Part shown: positions 18,433 through 26,716 of the stretch, piece after piece
Layout of the letters: every line of letters starts with the position of its first letter
Position numbering within the stretch: position 1 is the stretch's first letter
From: Verrucomicrobiales bacterium
GTDB taxonomy: Bacteria > Verrucomicrobiota > Verrucomicrobiia > Limisphaerales > J093
DNA: 64,000 nt
NCBI GenBank assembly: GCA_024233305.1
Contig: JACKPV010000025.1
Coordinates: forward strand, 186,001 to 250,000
Direction of reading: 5' to 3'
Program-made: the position numbers and the translations under genes
The notes under the pieces: generated by a model
Seen by the model: only the letters and a program-made list of their open reading frames with translations
What the model was told of the DNA's origin: nothing
Databases searched by the model: none

Positions 18433-19260
18433 TCAGGGCAGACGGAAGCGCCAGTGAAACCCGGCCCCCGCGCCCTGAGCCAGAATCGACGGCACGGTGT
18501 GGGAGCCCGCATGCCCGTCCGCAAAGATCAAGACCACCCTGCCGCCGTGCCGCGCCAGGAGCGGCTTGAGCGCCGACGGCGGCAACGCGTTCAACTCCGG
18601 CACGAGATCGTGCGCGGCGATCAAGGGCGTGCCCAGCCGCGGATCGACCGCGTTCGGCTCCCCGTTGTAGGGGCTGAACGTGAAACCGCGATACTTCTCA
18701 CCTGTCGGCCCGTTGGGCGTGTCGCCAAACAGTGGCGTCAACGTGGGATGCGTCACGGCGGAAGTGCGCAGCGCCGCGGGAAATCCCTCGATCCCCGCGG
18801 AATCGAAGGCGGTCGCGGTGCTGTAACCGATGGATCCCACCCCGCGCTCGGCCCAGATCGTCGGGAACCCCTTCAACCGGGCGCCCGGACAGCTGAAGAT
18901 GTTCGTATCGCCGGCATACGGCAGCACCCGCACGGGCCAGATCCGCTGCGGATCGTCCACCGGAAAATCGTAGTTCGCGCTCGGCGGGAACACCTCGGAG
19001 TTGTCATCGGCGTAGAAACTCACCGCCAACCCGAGTTGCCGGGCGTTCGACAGACAGCGGATGCCCCGGGCCTTGTCCTTGGCGCGGGCCAGCGCCGGCA
19101 GCAACATGCCCGCGAGAATCGCGATGATGGCGATGACCACCAGCAACTCGATCAGGGTGAAGCCCTGCCGGAGCGCCCGAACACGCGTCGGCCGGTCCTT
19201 TCGGGAAACGGCGTTGGCGCCCGCCCCGCCCCACTTTGCGCTTTTGAAGAAACCCCGCAT
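18433..19260 (-). CDS. Prepilin-type N-terminal domain protein (type II pseudopilin-like)
   Basis: A 275-residue protein with a basic leader ending RQG, then FTLIELLVVIAIIAILAGML, the class III prepilin cleavage site (G|FTLIE) and hydrophobic spine. The conserved LLPALARAKDKARGIRCLSN follows, typical of the large pseudopilin-like family of Verrucomicrobiota and Planctomycetota. The C-terminal part is a beta domain with DTPNGPTGEKYRGFTFSPYN and LIFADGHAG, matching the H-x-DG type tail. A prepilin peptidase would cut after the Gly; the assembly system is not in this window. The gene diverges from the BNR propeller gene, with 38 bp between starts. Confidence 0.85.
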   Translation of the reverse strand: MRGFFKSAKWGGAGANAVSRKDRPTRVRALRQGFTLIELLVVIAIIAILAGMLLPALARAKDKARGIRCLSNARQLGLAVSFYADDNSEVFPPSANYDFPVDDPQRIWPVRVLPYAGDTNIFSCPGARLKGFPTIWAERGVGSIGYSTATAFDSAGIEGFPAALRTSAVTHPTLTPLFGDTPNGPTGEKYRGFTFSPYNGEPNAVDPRLGTPLIAAHDLVPELNALPPSALKPLLARHGGRVVLIFADGHAGSHTVPSILAQGAGAGFHWRFRLP

Positions 19261-19298
19261 GGACTATGCCTGACGCTCACATGACGCTGCCATCCTGC

Positions 19299-22200
19299 AT
19301 GAAGGCCCGGTTCCTCCGCAAACCCGTTCTCCTGACGTTCCTCGCCGGCCTCGGCCTGCTCCCCCTCGCGCCGGCGGCGGCGGACGAACCCGACGAACCC
19401 GCGGACAAACCGAAGCTCGATGCCGGCCTGCTCGGCGGCATTGAATGGCGCAACATCGGTCCCGCCTTCATGTCGGGCCGGATCGCGGACATCGCGCTCG
19501 ATCCCGCCGCCCCCAACACCTGGTACGTGGCCGCCGGGTCGGGAAACCTCTGGAAAACCGAGAATGCCGGCACCACCTGGAAGCCCATCTTCGAGCGCTA
19601 TGGTTCCTACTCCATCGGCTGCGTCACGCTCGACCCATCGCATCCGAATACCGTCTGGGTCGGCGCCGGTGAGGCGGTCGGCGGCCGGCACGTCGGCTAC
19701 GGCGATGGCGTCTACCGCAGCCGCGACGGGGGCCGGTCCTTCGAGAATCTCGGACTCAAAGCGACCGAGCACATCGCCCGGATTCTCGTGGACCCGCGGA
19801 ATTCGGACGTGATCTACGTTGCCGCCCAGGGCCCCCTGTGGTCGCCGGGCGGGGAACGGGGTCTGTTCAAAAGCACCAACGGCGGCCGCACCTGGACCTG
19901 CATCCTGGCCCGGGGGCCCTATACCGGGGTCACCGAGGTGGCCTTCGATCCGCGCAATCCCGACGTGCTTTACGCCGCCACCCATCAGCGCCACCGCACC
20001 GTGTGGGCGCTGGTCAACGGCGGTCCCGAGTCCGGCATCCACAAATCCGTGGACGGCGGGGCGACCTGGCGCGAACTGAAGCAGGGATTGCCCGGCGGCG
20101 ACAAGGGCAAGATCGCGCTCGCCGTTTCGCCCCAGCAACCCGACGTGGTCTACGCCTCGATCGAACTGGCCGGGCGCACCGGCGGATTCTGGCGTTCTGC
20201 AGACGGTGGGGAGAGCTGGCGCAAGATGAACGACATCATCAGCGGCGGCACGGGGCCGCACTACTACCAGGAGATCTACTGCGACCCGCACCGCTTCGAC
20301 GTGGTCTATCAGATGGACGTCCGCCTGAGCCGGACCCCGGATGGCGGCGCGACCTGGGAGACCGTGGAAAGCCCGGCAAAGCACGTGGACAACCACGCGA
20401 TCGCCTTTCACCCGCAGGATCCGGACTTCCTGTTGGTCGGTTGCGACGGCGGCCTCTACCGCTCCAACGACCGCGGCGGCGCCTTCACCTTCTTTCCGAA
20501 TCTCCCGTTGACCCAATTCTACAAAGTCGCGGCGGACTACGACGAACCGTTCTACCACGTCGTCGGCGGCACGCAGGACAACTCGACCCAGTACGGCCCG
20601 GCCCGGACGGCGGACGCCTCCGGCATTCGGAACAGTGACTGGCAGATCATCATCGGGGGCGACGGGCACGACGGCGCCATCGACCCCGAGAACCCGAACC
20701 TGATCTACGGCGAATCCCAGGAGGGCTACATCCGCCGGTACGACCGGTTGACCGGCGAAACGACGAGCATCCGGCCGCGCCCGGAACCGGACGAGGAAGA
20801 CCTGCGTTTCAACTGGGACTCGCCCATCCTCATCAGCCCGCACTCCCCGGCGCGCCTCTATTTCGGCTCCAAGAAACTGCATCGAAGCGATGACCACGGC
20901 GACACCTGGCACACGATCAGCCCCGACCTTTCGCGCGGACAGGAACGCTATCAACGGAAGCACATGGACCGGGTGTGGAGCCTCGACGCGGTCTACGACA
21001 CGCTGGCGATGTCGCAGTACGGGAACCTCACCTCGATCTCGGAATCACCGGTGCAAGAGGGGTTGATTTACGTCGGCACGGACGACGGGCTGATCCAGGT
21101 CACCGAGGATGGCGGCGGGACCTGGCGGCGTGTGGAACGGATCTATGGGATTCCCGAGGAGGCCTTCGTCAACGACGTCAAGGCCGACCGGCACGATGCG
21201 GACGTGGTTTATGCAGTTTTCGACCACCACAAGACGGGCGACTTCAAGCCCTACCTGGTACGGAGCAATGACCGCGGCCGGAGCTGGGAATCGATCACGG
21301 GCGACCTGCCCGACCGCCAGATCCTCTGGCGGATCGAGCAGGACCACGTGAAGCCGGAGTTGTTGTTCCTCGGGGCGGAGTTCGGCGTCTACTGCTCGCT
21401 GGATGCCGGCAAGCACTGGCTCCAGTTGAAGGGCGGGGTGCCGACGATTCCCTTCCGTGACCTGGAAATCCAGCGGCGCGAGAACGACCTGATCGGCGCG
21501 TCGTTCGGGCGCGGTTTCTTTGTCCTCGACGACTACCGCTTCCTGCGGGACCTGAGCGCCGAAGCCATCCGCGACGAGGAACTGATTCTGTTCCCGGTGC
21601 GACGGGCCTGGCTCTACAGCCCGACGCGGGAACTGGGCGGTGGCCGGGGCAGCCAGGGGGATCAGCTGTTCACCGCGCCCAACCCGCCGTTCGGCGCCGT
21701 GTTCACCTACTACCTGCGCGACTCGCTCAAGACCCGCCAGCAGGAGCGCAAGGAGCAGGAAAGGAAGGCCTGGAAGGCCGGCAAGGACACGCCACCCCCG
21801 GCGTGGGAAACTCTGGAGGCAGAAGCACGCGAGGAGCGCCCCACGCTCGAGTTCATCGTCACCGACGCCGCCGGCGAGGTGATCGACCGAATGACCGGGC
21901 CCGCCTCCGCGGGATTGCACCGCATTTCCTGGAACCTGTGTCACGCCTCCTCGTCCTCCGCCCGCGGGGCCGGTCCGTGGGTGGTGCCGGGCGATTACCG
22001 GGTGCGGGTTGAAAAACGCGTTCGCGGGGAGGTCGTGGGCCTGGGGGAACCGCAGACCTTCGAGGTGGTGGCACTCCGCGAACCGGCGCTCCGCGGAGCG
22101 AGCCGCGAGGAAGCGCTTGCCTTCTACCGGCACGCCGAAGAACTCGCCCGCACCGTGCGCGCCGCCGCCGGACGTTCGCAGGAAATCCTCGGCCAGCTCG

Positions 22201-22568
22201 GCGAAATCACCCGGACCATCGAGGGCGTCGCCGCCGACCGGCAGGAATTGCGGGAACGCGCGCGTGCCATGGAACTGCGCCTCACCGAACTCCGGCTGCG
22301 GCTGGTCGGCGGCACAGTCAAGGCGCAGTTCAACGAGCCCGATCGGCTCCCGATCATGGACCGGCTCAACAACGCCCTCGCCGGCCAGCGTTCGACCTAT
22401 GGACCCACCGGCACCCAACGGCACGACTTCGATGTGGCCTCCGCCCAATACGCCGCCATCGCCGGCGAACTGCGCGAACTGACGGGCGAAGCCTGGCGCG
22501 AACTCGAGCGGCAACTCGACGAGGCCAACATCCCTTGGACCGCCGGACGCCCGATTCCGCCCCGGTAG
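19299..22568 (+). CDS. BNR/sortilin-like beta-propeller protein
   Basis: In-frame ATGs lie at 19266, 19281 and 19299; 19299 gives the tightest signal peptide (MKARFLRKPVLLTFLAGLGL) and leaves room for a promoter before the divergent pseudopilin gene. The 1089-residue product is rich in Asp-box motifs (SRDGGRSF, STNGGRTW, SVDGGATW, SADGGESW, TEDGGGTW, SNDRGRSW), as in Vps10/sortilin and sialidase propellers, probably two propellers in tandem up to about residue 750. The C-terminal 300 residues contain a small beta domain (LEFIVTDAAGEVIDRM) and a long helical stretch. Proteins of this layout are often labelled glycosyl hydrolases without proof. I would call it a secreted propeller of unknown activity. 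Confidence 0.75.
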   Translation: MKARFLRKPVLLTFLAGLGLLPLAPAAADEPDEPADKPKLDAGLLGGIEWRNIGPAFMSGRIADIALDPAAPNTWYVAAGSGNLWKTENAGTTWKPIFERYGSYSIGCVTLDPSHPNTVWVGAGEAVGGRHVGYGDGVYRSRDGGRSFENLGLKATEHIARILVDPRNSDVIYVAAQGPLWSPGGERGLFKSTNGGRTWTCILARGPYTGVTEVAFDPRNPDVLYAATHQRHRTVWALVNGGPESGIHKSVDGGATWRELKQGLPGGDKGKIALAVSPQQPDVVYASIELAGRTGGFWRSADGGESWRKMNDIISGGTGPHYYQEIYCDPHRFDVVYQMDVRLSRTPDGGATWETVESPAKHVDNHAIAFHPQDPDFLLVGCDGGLYRSNDRGGAFTFFPNLPLTQFYKVAADYDEPFYHVVGGTQDNSTQYGPARTADASGIRNSDWQIIIGGDGHDGAIDPENPNLIYGESQEGYIRRYDRLTGETTSIRPRPEPDEEDLRFNWDSPILISPHSPARLYFGSKKLHRSDDHGDTWHTISPDLSRGQERYQRKHMDRVWSLDAVYDTLAMSQYGNLTSISESPVQEGLIYVGTDDGLIQVTEDGGGTWRRVERIYGIPEEAFVNDVKADRHDADVVYAVFDHHKTGDFKPYLVRSNDRGRSWESITGDLPDRQILWRIEQDHVKPELLFLGAEFGVYCSLDAGKHWLQLKGGVPTIPFRDLEIQRRENDLIGASFGRGFFVLDDYRFLRDLSAEAIRDEELILFPVRRAWLYSPTRELGGGRGSQGDQLFTAPNPPFGAVFTYYLRDSLKTRQQERKEQERKAWKAGKDTPPPAWETLEAEAREERPTLEFIVTDAAGEVIDRMTGPASAGLHRISWNLCHASSSSARGAGPWVVPGDYRVRVEKRVRGEVVGLGEPQTFEVVALREPALRGASREEALAFYRHAEELARTVRAAAGRSQEILGQLGEITRTIEGVAADRQELRERARAMELRLTELRLRLVGGTVKAQFNEPDRLPIMDRLNNALAGQRSTYGPTGTQRHDFDVASAQYAAIAGELRELTGEAWRELERQLDEANIPWTAGRPIPPR

Positions 22569-22636
22569 GACGGGATACGCGAAGCCAACCGGCTCCCTCG
22601 TAACGCCCGAAACCGCCGTCCTCCGAAAGCTCCCGT

Positions 22637-25600
22637 ATGCATCATGGTCCGAGAACCCTCGCCGGCTTCGGCCCGGTCGGCGGGCTCGTCAGCCTGCTCC
22701 TGCTGTTCAGCCCGAGCAACCCGGCGGCGGAAACCTCGCCGCCCCTCGACCGCGACAACCTGCTGGCGTTTGTTGCCCCGGAGGGTCCGGTCCAGCCGGT
22801 CCGCACGATCGAGGATTGGAGTCGACGCCGCGCCGGGATCCTCGATGCCATGCAGCAGATCATGGGCCCCCTGCCGGACGACACGAAGCGGTGCGCGCTC
22901 GATCCGGTGGTGGTTGAGGAAACCGACTGCGGCGAATACGTGCGACGGTTGATCGAGTACAGCGCCGAGCCCGGATCGCGGACGCCGGCCTATCTGCTCA
23001 TTCCCAAGCGGGCCATCGAAGGCGGGGCGCCGTGTCCTGCCGTCTTGTGCCTGCACCCGACGGACAACACGATCGGATTTGGCGTGGTCGTGGGGTTGGG
23101 CGGACGGACGAACCGCCAGTACGCCGCAGAACTGGCGCGACGCGGGTACGTCACCCTCGCTCCCAGCTATCCGCAACTGGCGGCCTACCAACCGGACCTG
23201 AAGGCACTGGGCTACGCCAGCGGCACGATGAAGGCCATCTGGGACAACATCCGCGGCCTCGACCTGCTGGCCTCCCTGCCCTTTGTGCGACCCGGCGGTT
23301 TCGGAGCCATCGGCCATTCACTCGGCGGCCACAACGCCGTGTTCACCGCCGTGTTCGACCCGCGCCTCAAGGTCGTCATCTCAAGCTGCGGACTGGATTC
23401 CTTCCAGGACTATTATCGCGGGCAGCCCGAAGTCTGGCAGCCGGGACGCGGCTGGACCCAGGAACGTTACATGCCCCGGCTGGCCGCCTTCCGCGACCGC
23501 CTCGCCGACCTCCCGTTCGACTTTCCCGAACTCATCGGCGCCCTCGCCCCGCGGGTGTGCTTCCTCAGCGCCCCGCTGCGCGATGCCAATTTCCACTGGG
23601 ACAGCGTCGACGCCATCGCGGCTGCGGCGCGTCCGGTTTACGATCTCTTCGAGGCCGGCCCGAACCTGATCGTCGAACACCCCGACTGCGATCACGACTT
23701 TCCCCCGGACGTCCGCGAGCGGGCCTACCGATTGCTGGATGCAACCCTGCGTCCGCCCGATGAACCGTCCCGTTTCTCCGCCCGGACCGCCCCCCTCGCC
23801 GAACGCTTCGCGCGACCGCCGGCGGCGAACCGCATCCTGAAGATCATCCACGGCTGGCCCGATGCCGCCGCGGCGCAGGACCGGTTGCGCGAACGATTGC
23901 TAGACCAGGGTTTCGGCGGCCTGGTCTGCAACGTCGCGTTCGATCAATACCTCGAAAGCGAGCCGCAATGGGCCGCCTTCGTCCGCGCCGTAACCGCCGC
24001 CCGCCAGGCCGGCATGGCGCTGTGGCTCTACGATGAACGCGGCTATCCCTCCGGCAACGCCGGCGGCCTGGTGCTGCGCGATCACCCGGAATGGGAGGCC
24101 GCCGGAATGCTCACCGTGGACAAGGAATGCGGTCCGGGCCCGGTGAGTCTGACCGTGCCGCCGGGCGACCTGGTGCTCGCGGTCGCCTTTCCGTTGCCTG
24201 CCGGAGCGGGCCCGGTCATCCCTTCCGCGGAACCGGTTTCGCTGCCCTTGCCCGTGGACGGCCGGATTGAGTGGACCGCGCCGGCGGGGCGTTGGCGGCT
24301 CCTGGTGGTCACCCGCAACCGGCTCTACGAAGGCACGCATGCCGACGGCAATCTGTGGCAGAAGATGCCCTATGTGAACCTGCTCCAGGCCGCTCCGACC
24401 GAACGCTTCATCGAGGTCACCCACCACCGATACGCCCGCCATTTCGACGGCCGCCTCGGCGACTGGTTCGAGGCCACCTTCACGGACGAGCCTTCGTTGA
24501 TGAGCATGTTTTTTCAGCGCATGCCCTGGCGGCCGTTGCCCTGGTCCGCCGAACTCCCCGCCGAATTCCGGCGCCGCCGCGGTTACGACCTCGCACCGTT
24601 GCTGCCCGATCTGCTGCTGGCCGAAGCCGGACCGGATGCCGCGCGCCACCGCCATGATTTCTGGCAGACCATCGGCGAACTCGTGAGCGAAAACTACTTC
24701 GGCCAGATCGAGACCGCCTGTCGCACGCTGGGCCTGCCGTCCGGCGGCCACCTGCTGGCCGAGGAGAACATCGTCAACCACGTGCCGCTGTATGGCGACC
24801 TGTTCGCCTGCCTTCGCCGCATGGGCGCGCCCAGCATCGACTGCCTCACCAGCCTGCCACCGGACGTGCCCTGGCACATCGCCCGCCTCACCGCCAGCGC
24901 CGCCGAACTCGAGGGCCGTTCGCTGGTCATGAGCGAGACCTCCGACCACGCCCAGGTCTGGCGCCCCGAGGGGGACACCCGCCCCAAACGTCCGGTAACC
25001 GAGCCCGAAATCCGCGGCACCTGCGACCGCCTGCTCGTCGCCGGGGTCAATGTCATCACCAGCTACTACTCCTTCATGGGGCTCCCCGACGACGCCCTCC
25101 GCCGGCTCAACGAATGGGTCGGCCGCTGCTCGACGTTCCTGCAGGGCGGACATCAGGTCGCGGACATCGCGGTGGTGTATCCCGCCCAAAGCCTCTGGAC
25201 GCACTTCATCCCCGCCGCCCACTGGGCCAATGCTTCCCCGCACGCGAATCGCATCGGGAACATCTACCGCACCGTCCTCGACGCGTTGTTCGATGCCCGC
25301 CGGGACTTCACCGTCATCGACGATCAAACCCTCCGCGACGCCGACATCCGCGGGGACGTGCTCGAACACGGCCCCCTCCGTTGGCGCGTCGTGGTGCTGC
25401 CCGGTGTGGACACGCTGTCCCTCGCGGCGTGGGAGAAACTGGAGCGGTTCGCGCGGGCGGGCGGCGCGGTCGTCGTGGTCGGATCGCGACCGGCCAACAG
25501 CGTCAGCGCCTTTCCCGACGACCGCGTGATCGCGCTTGGGCGACGGCTCCTGGACCCGGTTGAGAAACCGCACATGCGCCCCGTCGGCAGTGCGAACGGC

Positions 25601-26488
25601 GCCGTGATCTGGCTGCCCGCCGGAGGCGAAGTGTTGCTGCCTGGCTTGCTCGATCGGCGGTTCGCCCCCGACCTGGAGGGCGCGCCAACGGACGCCCCGC
25701 TCCGCGTCACCCACCGGCGGATTGACGGACGCGAAGTCTATTTCGTCATCAACGACGGGCCTGAACCGTGGGAAGGCCGGGTCCGCTTCGCCGCGCGCGG
25801 GAGCGGGAGGTTGTGGGATCCGGCGGAGGGTTCCGTTCGCGAACTGTCGGACCAGACGCCCGCGCCCCTTCGCCTGCCGGGCTATGGCGGGGTGCTGGCC
25901 ACCTTCGACCGCGCGGTTGACCGGCCCGCCCTTCCGCTGCCCGCCGGTTCGTTGGCCGCGGACGCCGGACGTCCGGTGGAGGTCGGGCCGTTTCAGCTGA
26001 GTCACGGGGAATTTGTCAAAGCCGTGGTCGAGGTCGACGGCGCGACGGCGGCCACGCGCGCCGAAACCACCTACCGAGCCGCGGCCACCCTCACCCGAAG
26101 CGACGTGGACACGTTCCTCTTCGTGCGCCTGCCGGTTCGGCATCCCGAAACCCTGCGCGATGCGAGCGTGCTGGAACTCGAAACCCGGGTCCCGCCCGGC
26201 CAGCGCACCCCGGCCCAGTTGCTCGTGATCCTGCACGAGAAGGACGGCGGAGATTTCCTGGCCGAAACCTCGCGCTCGCTCGGCGTGGCCGGACGGGAGA
26301 CCGTGTTCGTGCCGCTCAACCGCTTCGGTTTGGCCGGCTGGTCCCGGGATGCCGATGGCCGCCTGGACGCCTCCCGAATCGAGGAAATCCGCATCGGCTG
26401 GGGCGGCTATTACGGCGCCACAGGCGAGCGCGTGGAATTCAGCACGGCCGTCCCGCGCTTCATCGGCACCCCCCCGGACGCGGATTGA
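22637..26488 (+). CDS. Esterase fused to GH106-like glycosidase
   Basis: One uninterrupted 1283-residue reading frame with two enzymes. Residues about 30-375 are an alpha/beta hydrolase of the acetyl-esterase/dienelactone-hydrolase type: PCPAVLCLHP, nucleophile elbow GHSLGG, and a late His in CDHDFPPDVRER. From about residue 395 on is a GH106-like glycosidase: FGGLVCNVAFDQYL, ALWLYDERGYPSGNAGG, FTDEPSLMSMFF, EFRRRRGYDLAPLLPDLL (nearly the same phrase as in the GH106 gene at 13339-16695), LVMSETSDHAQVW and NVITSYYSFMGLPDD. The end is a carbohydrate-binding-like beta domain. A signal peptide is likely (GLVSLLLLFSPSNPAAE). The fusion suggests deacetylation and sugar release from one acetylated, rhamnose-bearing polymer; this is inference. 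Confidence 0.75.
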   Translation: MHHGPRTLAGFGPVGGLVSLLLLFSPSNPAAETSPPLDRDNLLAFVAPEGPVQPVRTIEDWSRRRAGILDAMQQIMGPLPDDTKRCALDPVVVEETDCGEYVRRLIEYSAEPGSRTPAYLLIPKRAIEGGAPCPAVLCLHPTDNTIGFGVVVGLGGRTNRQYAAELARRGYVTLAPSYPQLAAYQPDLKALGYASGTMKAIWDNIRGLDLLASLPFVRPGGFGAIGHSLGGHNAVFTAVFDPRLKVVISSCGLDSFQDYYRGQPEVWQPGRGWTQERYMPRLAAFRDRLADLPFDFPELIGALAPRVCFLSAPLRDANFHWDSVDAIAAAARPVYDLFEAGPNLIVEHPDCDHDFPPDVRERAYRLLDATLRPPDEPSRFSARTAPLAERFARPPAANRILKIIHGWPDAAAAQDRLRERLLDQGFGGLVCNVAFDQYLESEPQWAAFVRAVTAARQAGMALWLYDERGYPSGNAGGLVLRDHPEWEAAGMLTVDKECGPGPVSLTVPPGDLVLAVAFPLPAGAGPVIPSAEPVSLPLPVDGRIEWTAPAGRWRLLVVTRNRLYEGTHADGNLWQKMPYVNLLQAAPTERFIEVTHHRYARHFDGRLGDWFEATFTDEPSLMSMFFQRMPWRPLPWSAELPAEFRRRRGYDLAPLLPDLLLAEAGPDAARHRHDFWQTIGELVSENYFGQIETACRTLGLPSGGHLLAEENIVNHVPLYGDLFACLRRMGAPSIDCLTSLPPDVPWHIARLTASAAELEGRSLVMSETSDHAQVWRPEGDTRPKRPVTEPEIRGTCDRLLVAGVNVITSYYSFMGLPDDALRRLNEWVGRCSTFLQGGHQVADIAVVYPAQSLWTHFIPAAHWANASPHANRIGNIYRTVLDALFDARRDFTVIDDQTLRDADIRGDVLEHGPLRWRVVVLPGVDTLSLAAWEKLERFARAGGAVVVVGSRPANSVSAFPDDRVIALGRRLLDPVEKPHMRPVGSANGAVIWLPAGGEVLLPGLLDRRFAPDLEGAPTDAPLRVTHRRIDGREVYFVINDGPEPWEGRVRFAARGSGRLWDPAEGSVRELSDQTPAPLRLPGYGGVLATFDRAVDRPALPLPAGSLAADAGRPVEVGPFQLSHGEFVKAVVEVDGATAATRAETTYRAAATLTRSDVDTFLFVRLPVRHPETLRDASVLELETRVPPGQRTPAQLLVILHEKDGGDFLAETSRSLGVAGRETVFVPLNRFGLAGWSRDADGRLDASRIEEIRIGWGGYYGATGERVEFSTAVPRFIGTPPDAD

Positions 26489-26516
26489 ACTCGCCGCCCG
26501 CAATGCCGGCAGCGCC

Positions 26517-26716
26517 TCAACCGCGAGTCTCCGGGACGGGGTAGCCGTCGACGTGTAGCCGGCGCATGAATCAGCCGGGATCCATCCACCTGCCGCCGAG
26601 CGCGTCGATTCACCGAAACGTGACGGTCGGTCCGAACCGGTGGGGCGGCCCGAGCCCATGAGGCTCAGCGCCGACTGCACGTCAGCGGCTACGGCGGACG
26701 GAATCGATACGCCTCA
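26517..26716 (+). mobile_element. MITE-like element family 1, copy C (194-bp core)
   Basis: The core is 26520-26713 with TCA on both sides. The right TCA is the complement of the TGA stop codon of the minus-strand DUF5060 gene. It is more diverged than the other copies (left terminus ACCGCGAG instead of GCCGTAAC), yet keeps GTAGCCGTCGACGTGTAGCC, TTCACCGAAACGTGAC and GCGCCGACTGCACGTC. The orientation is that of copy A. Confidence 0.75.
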
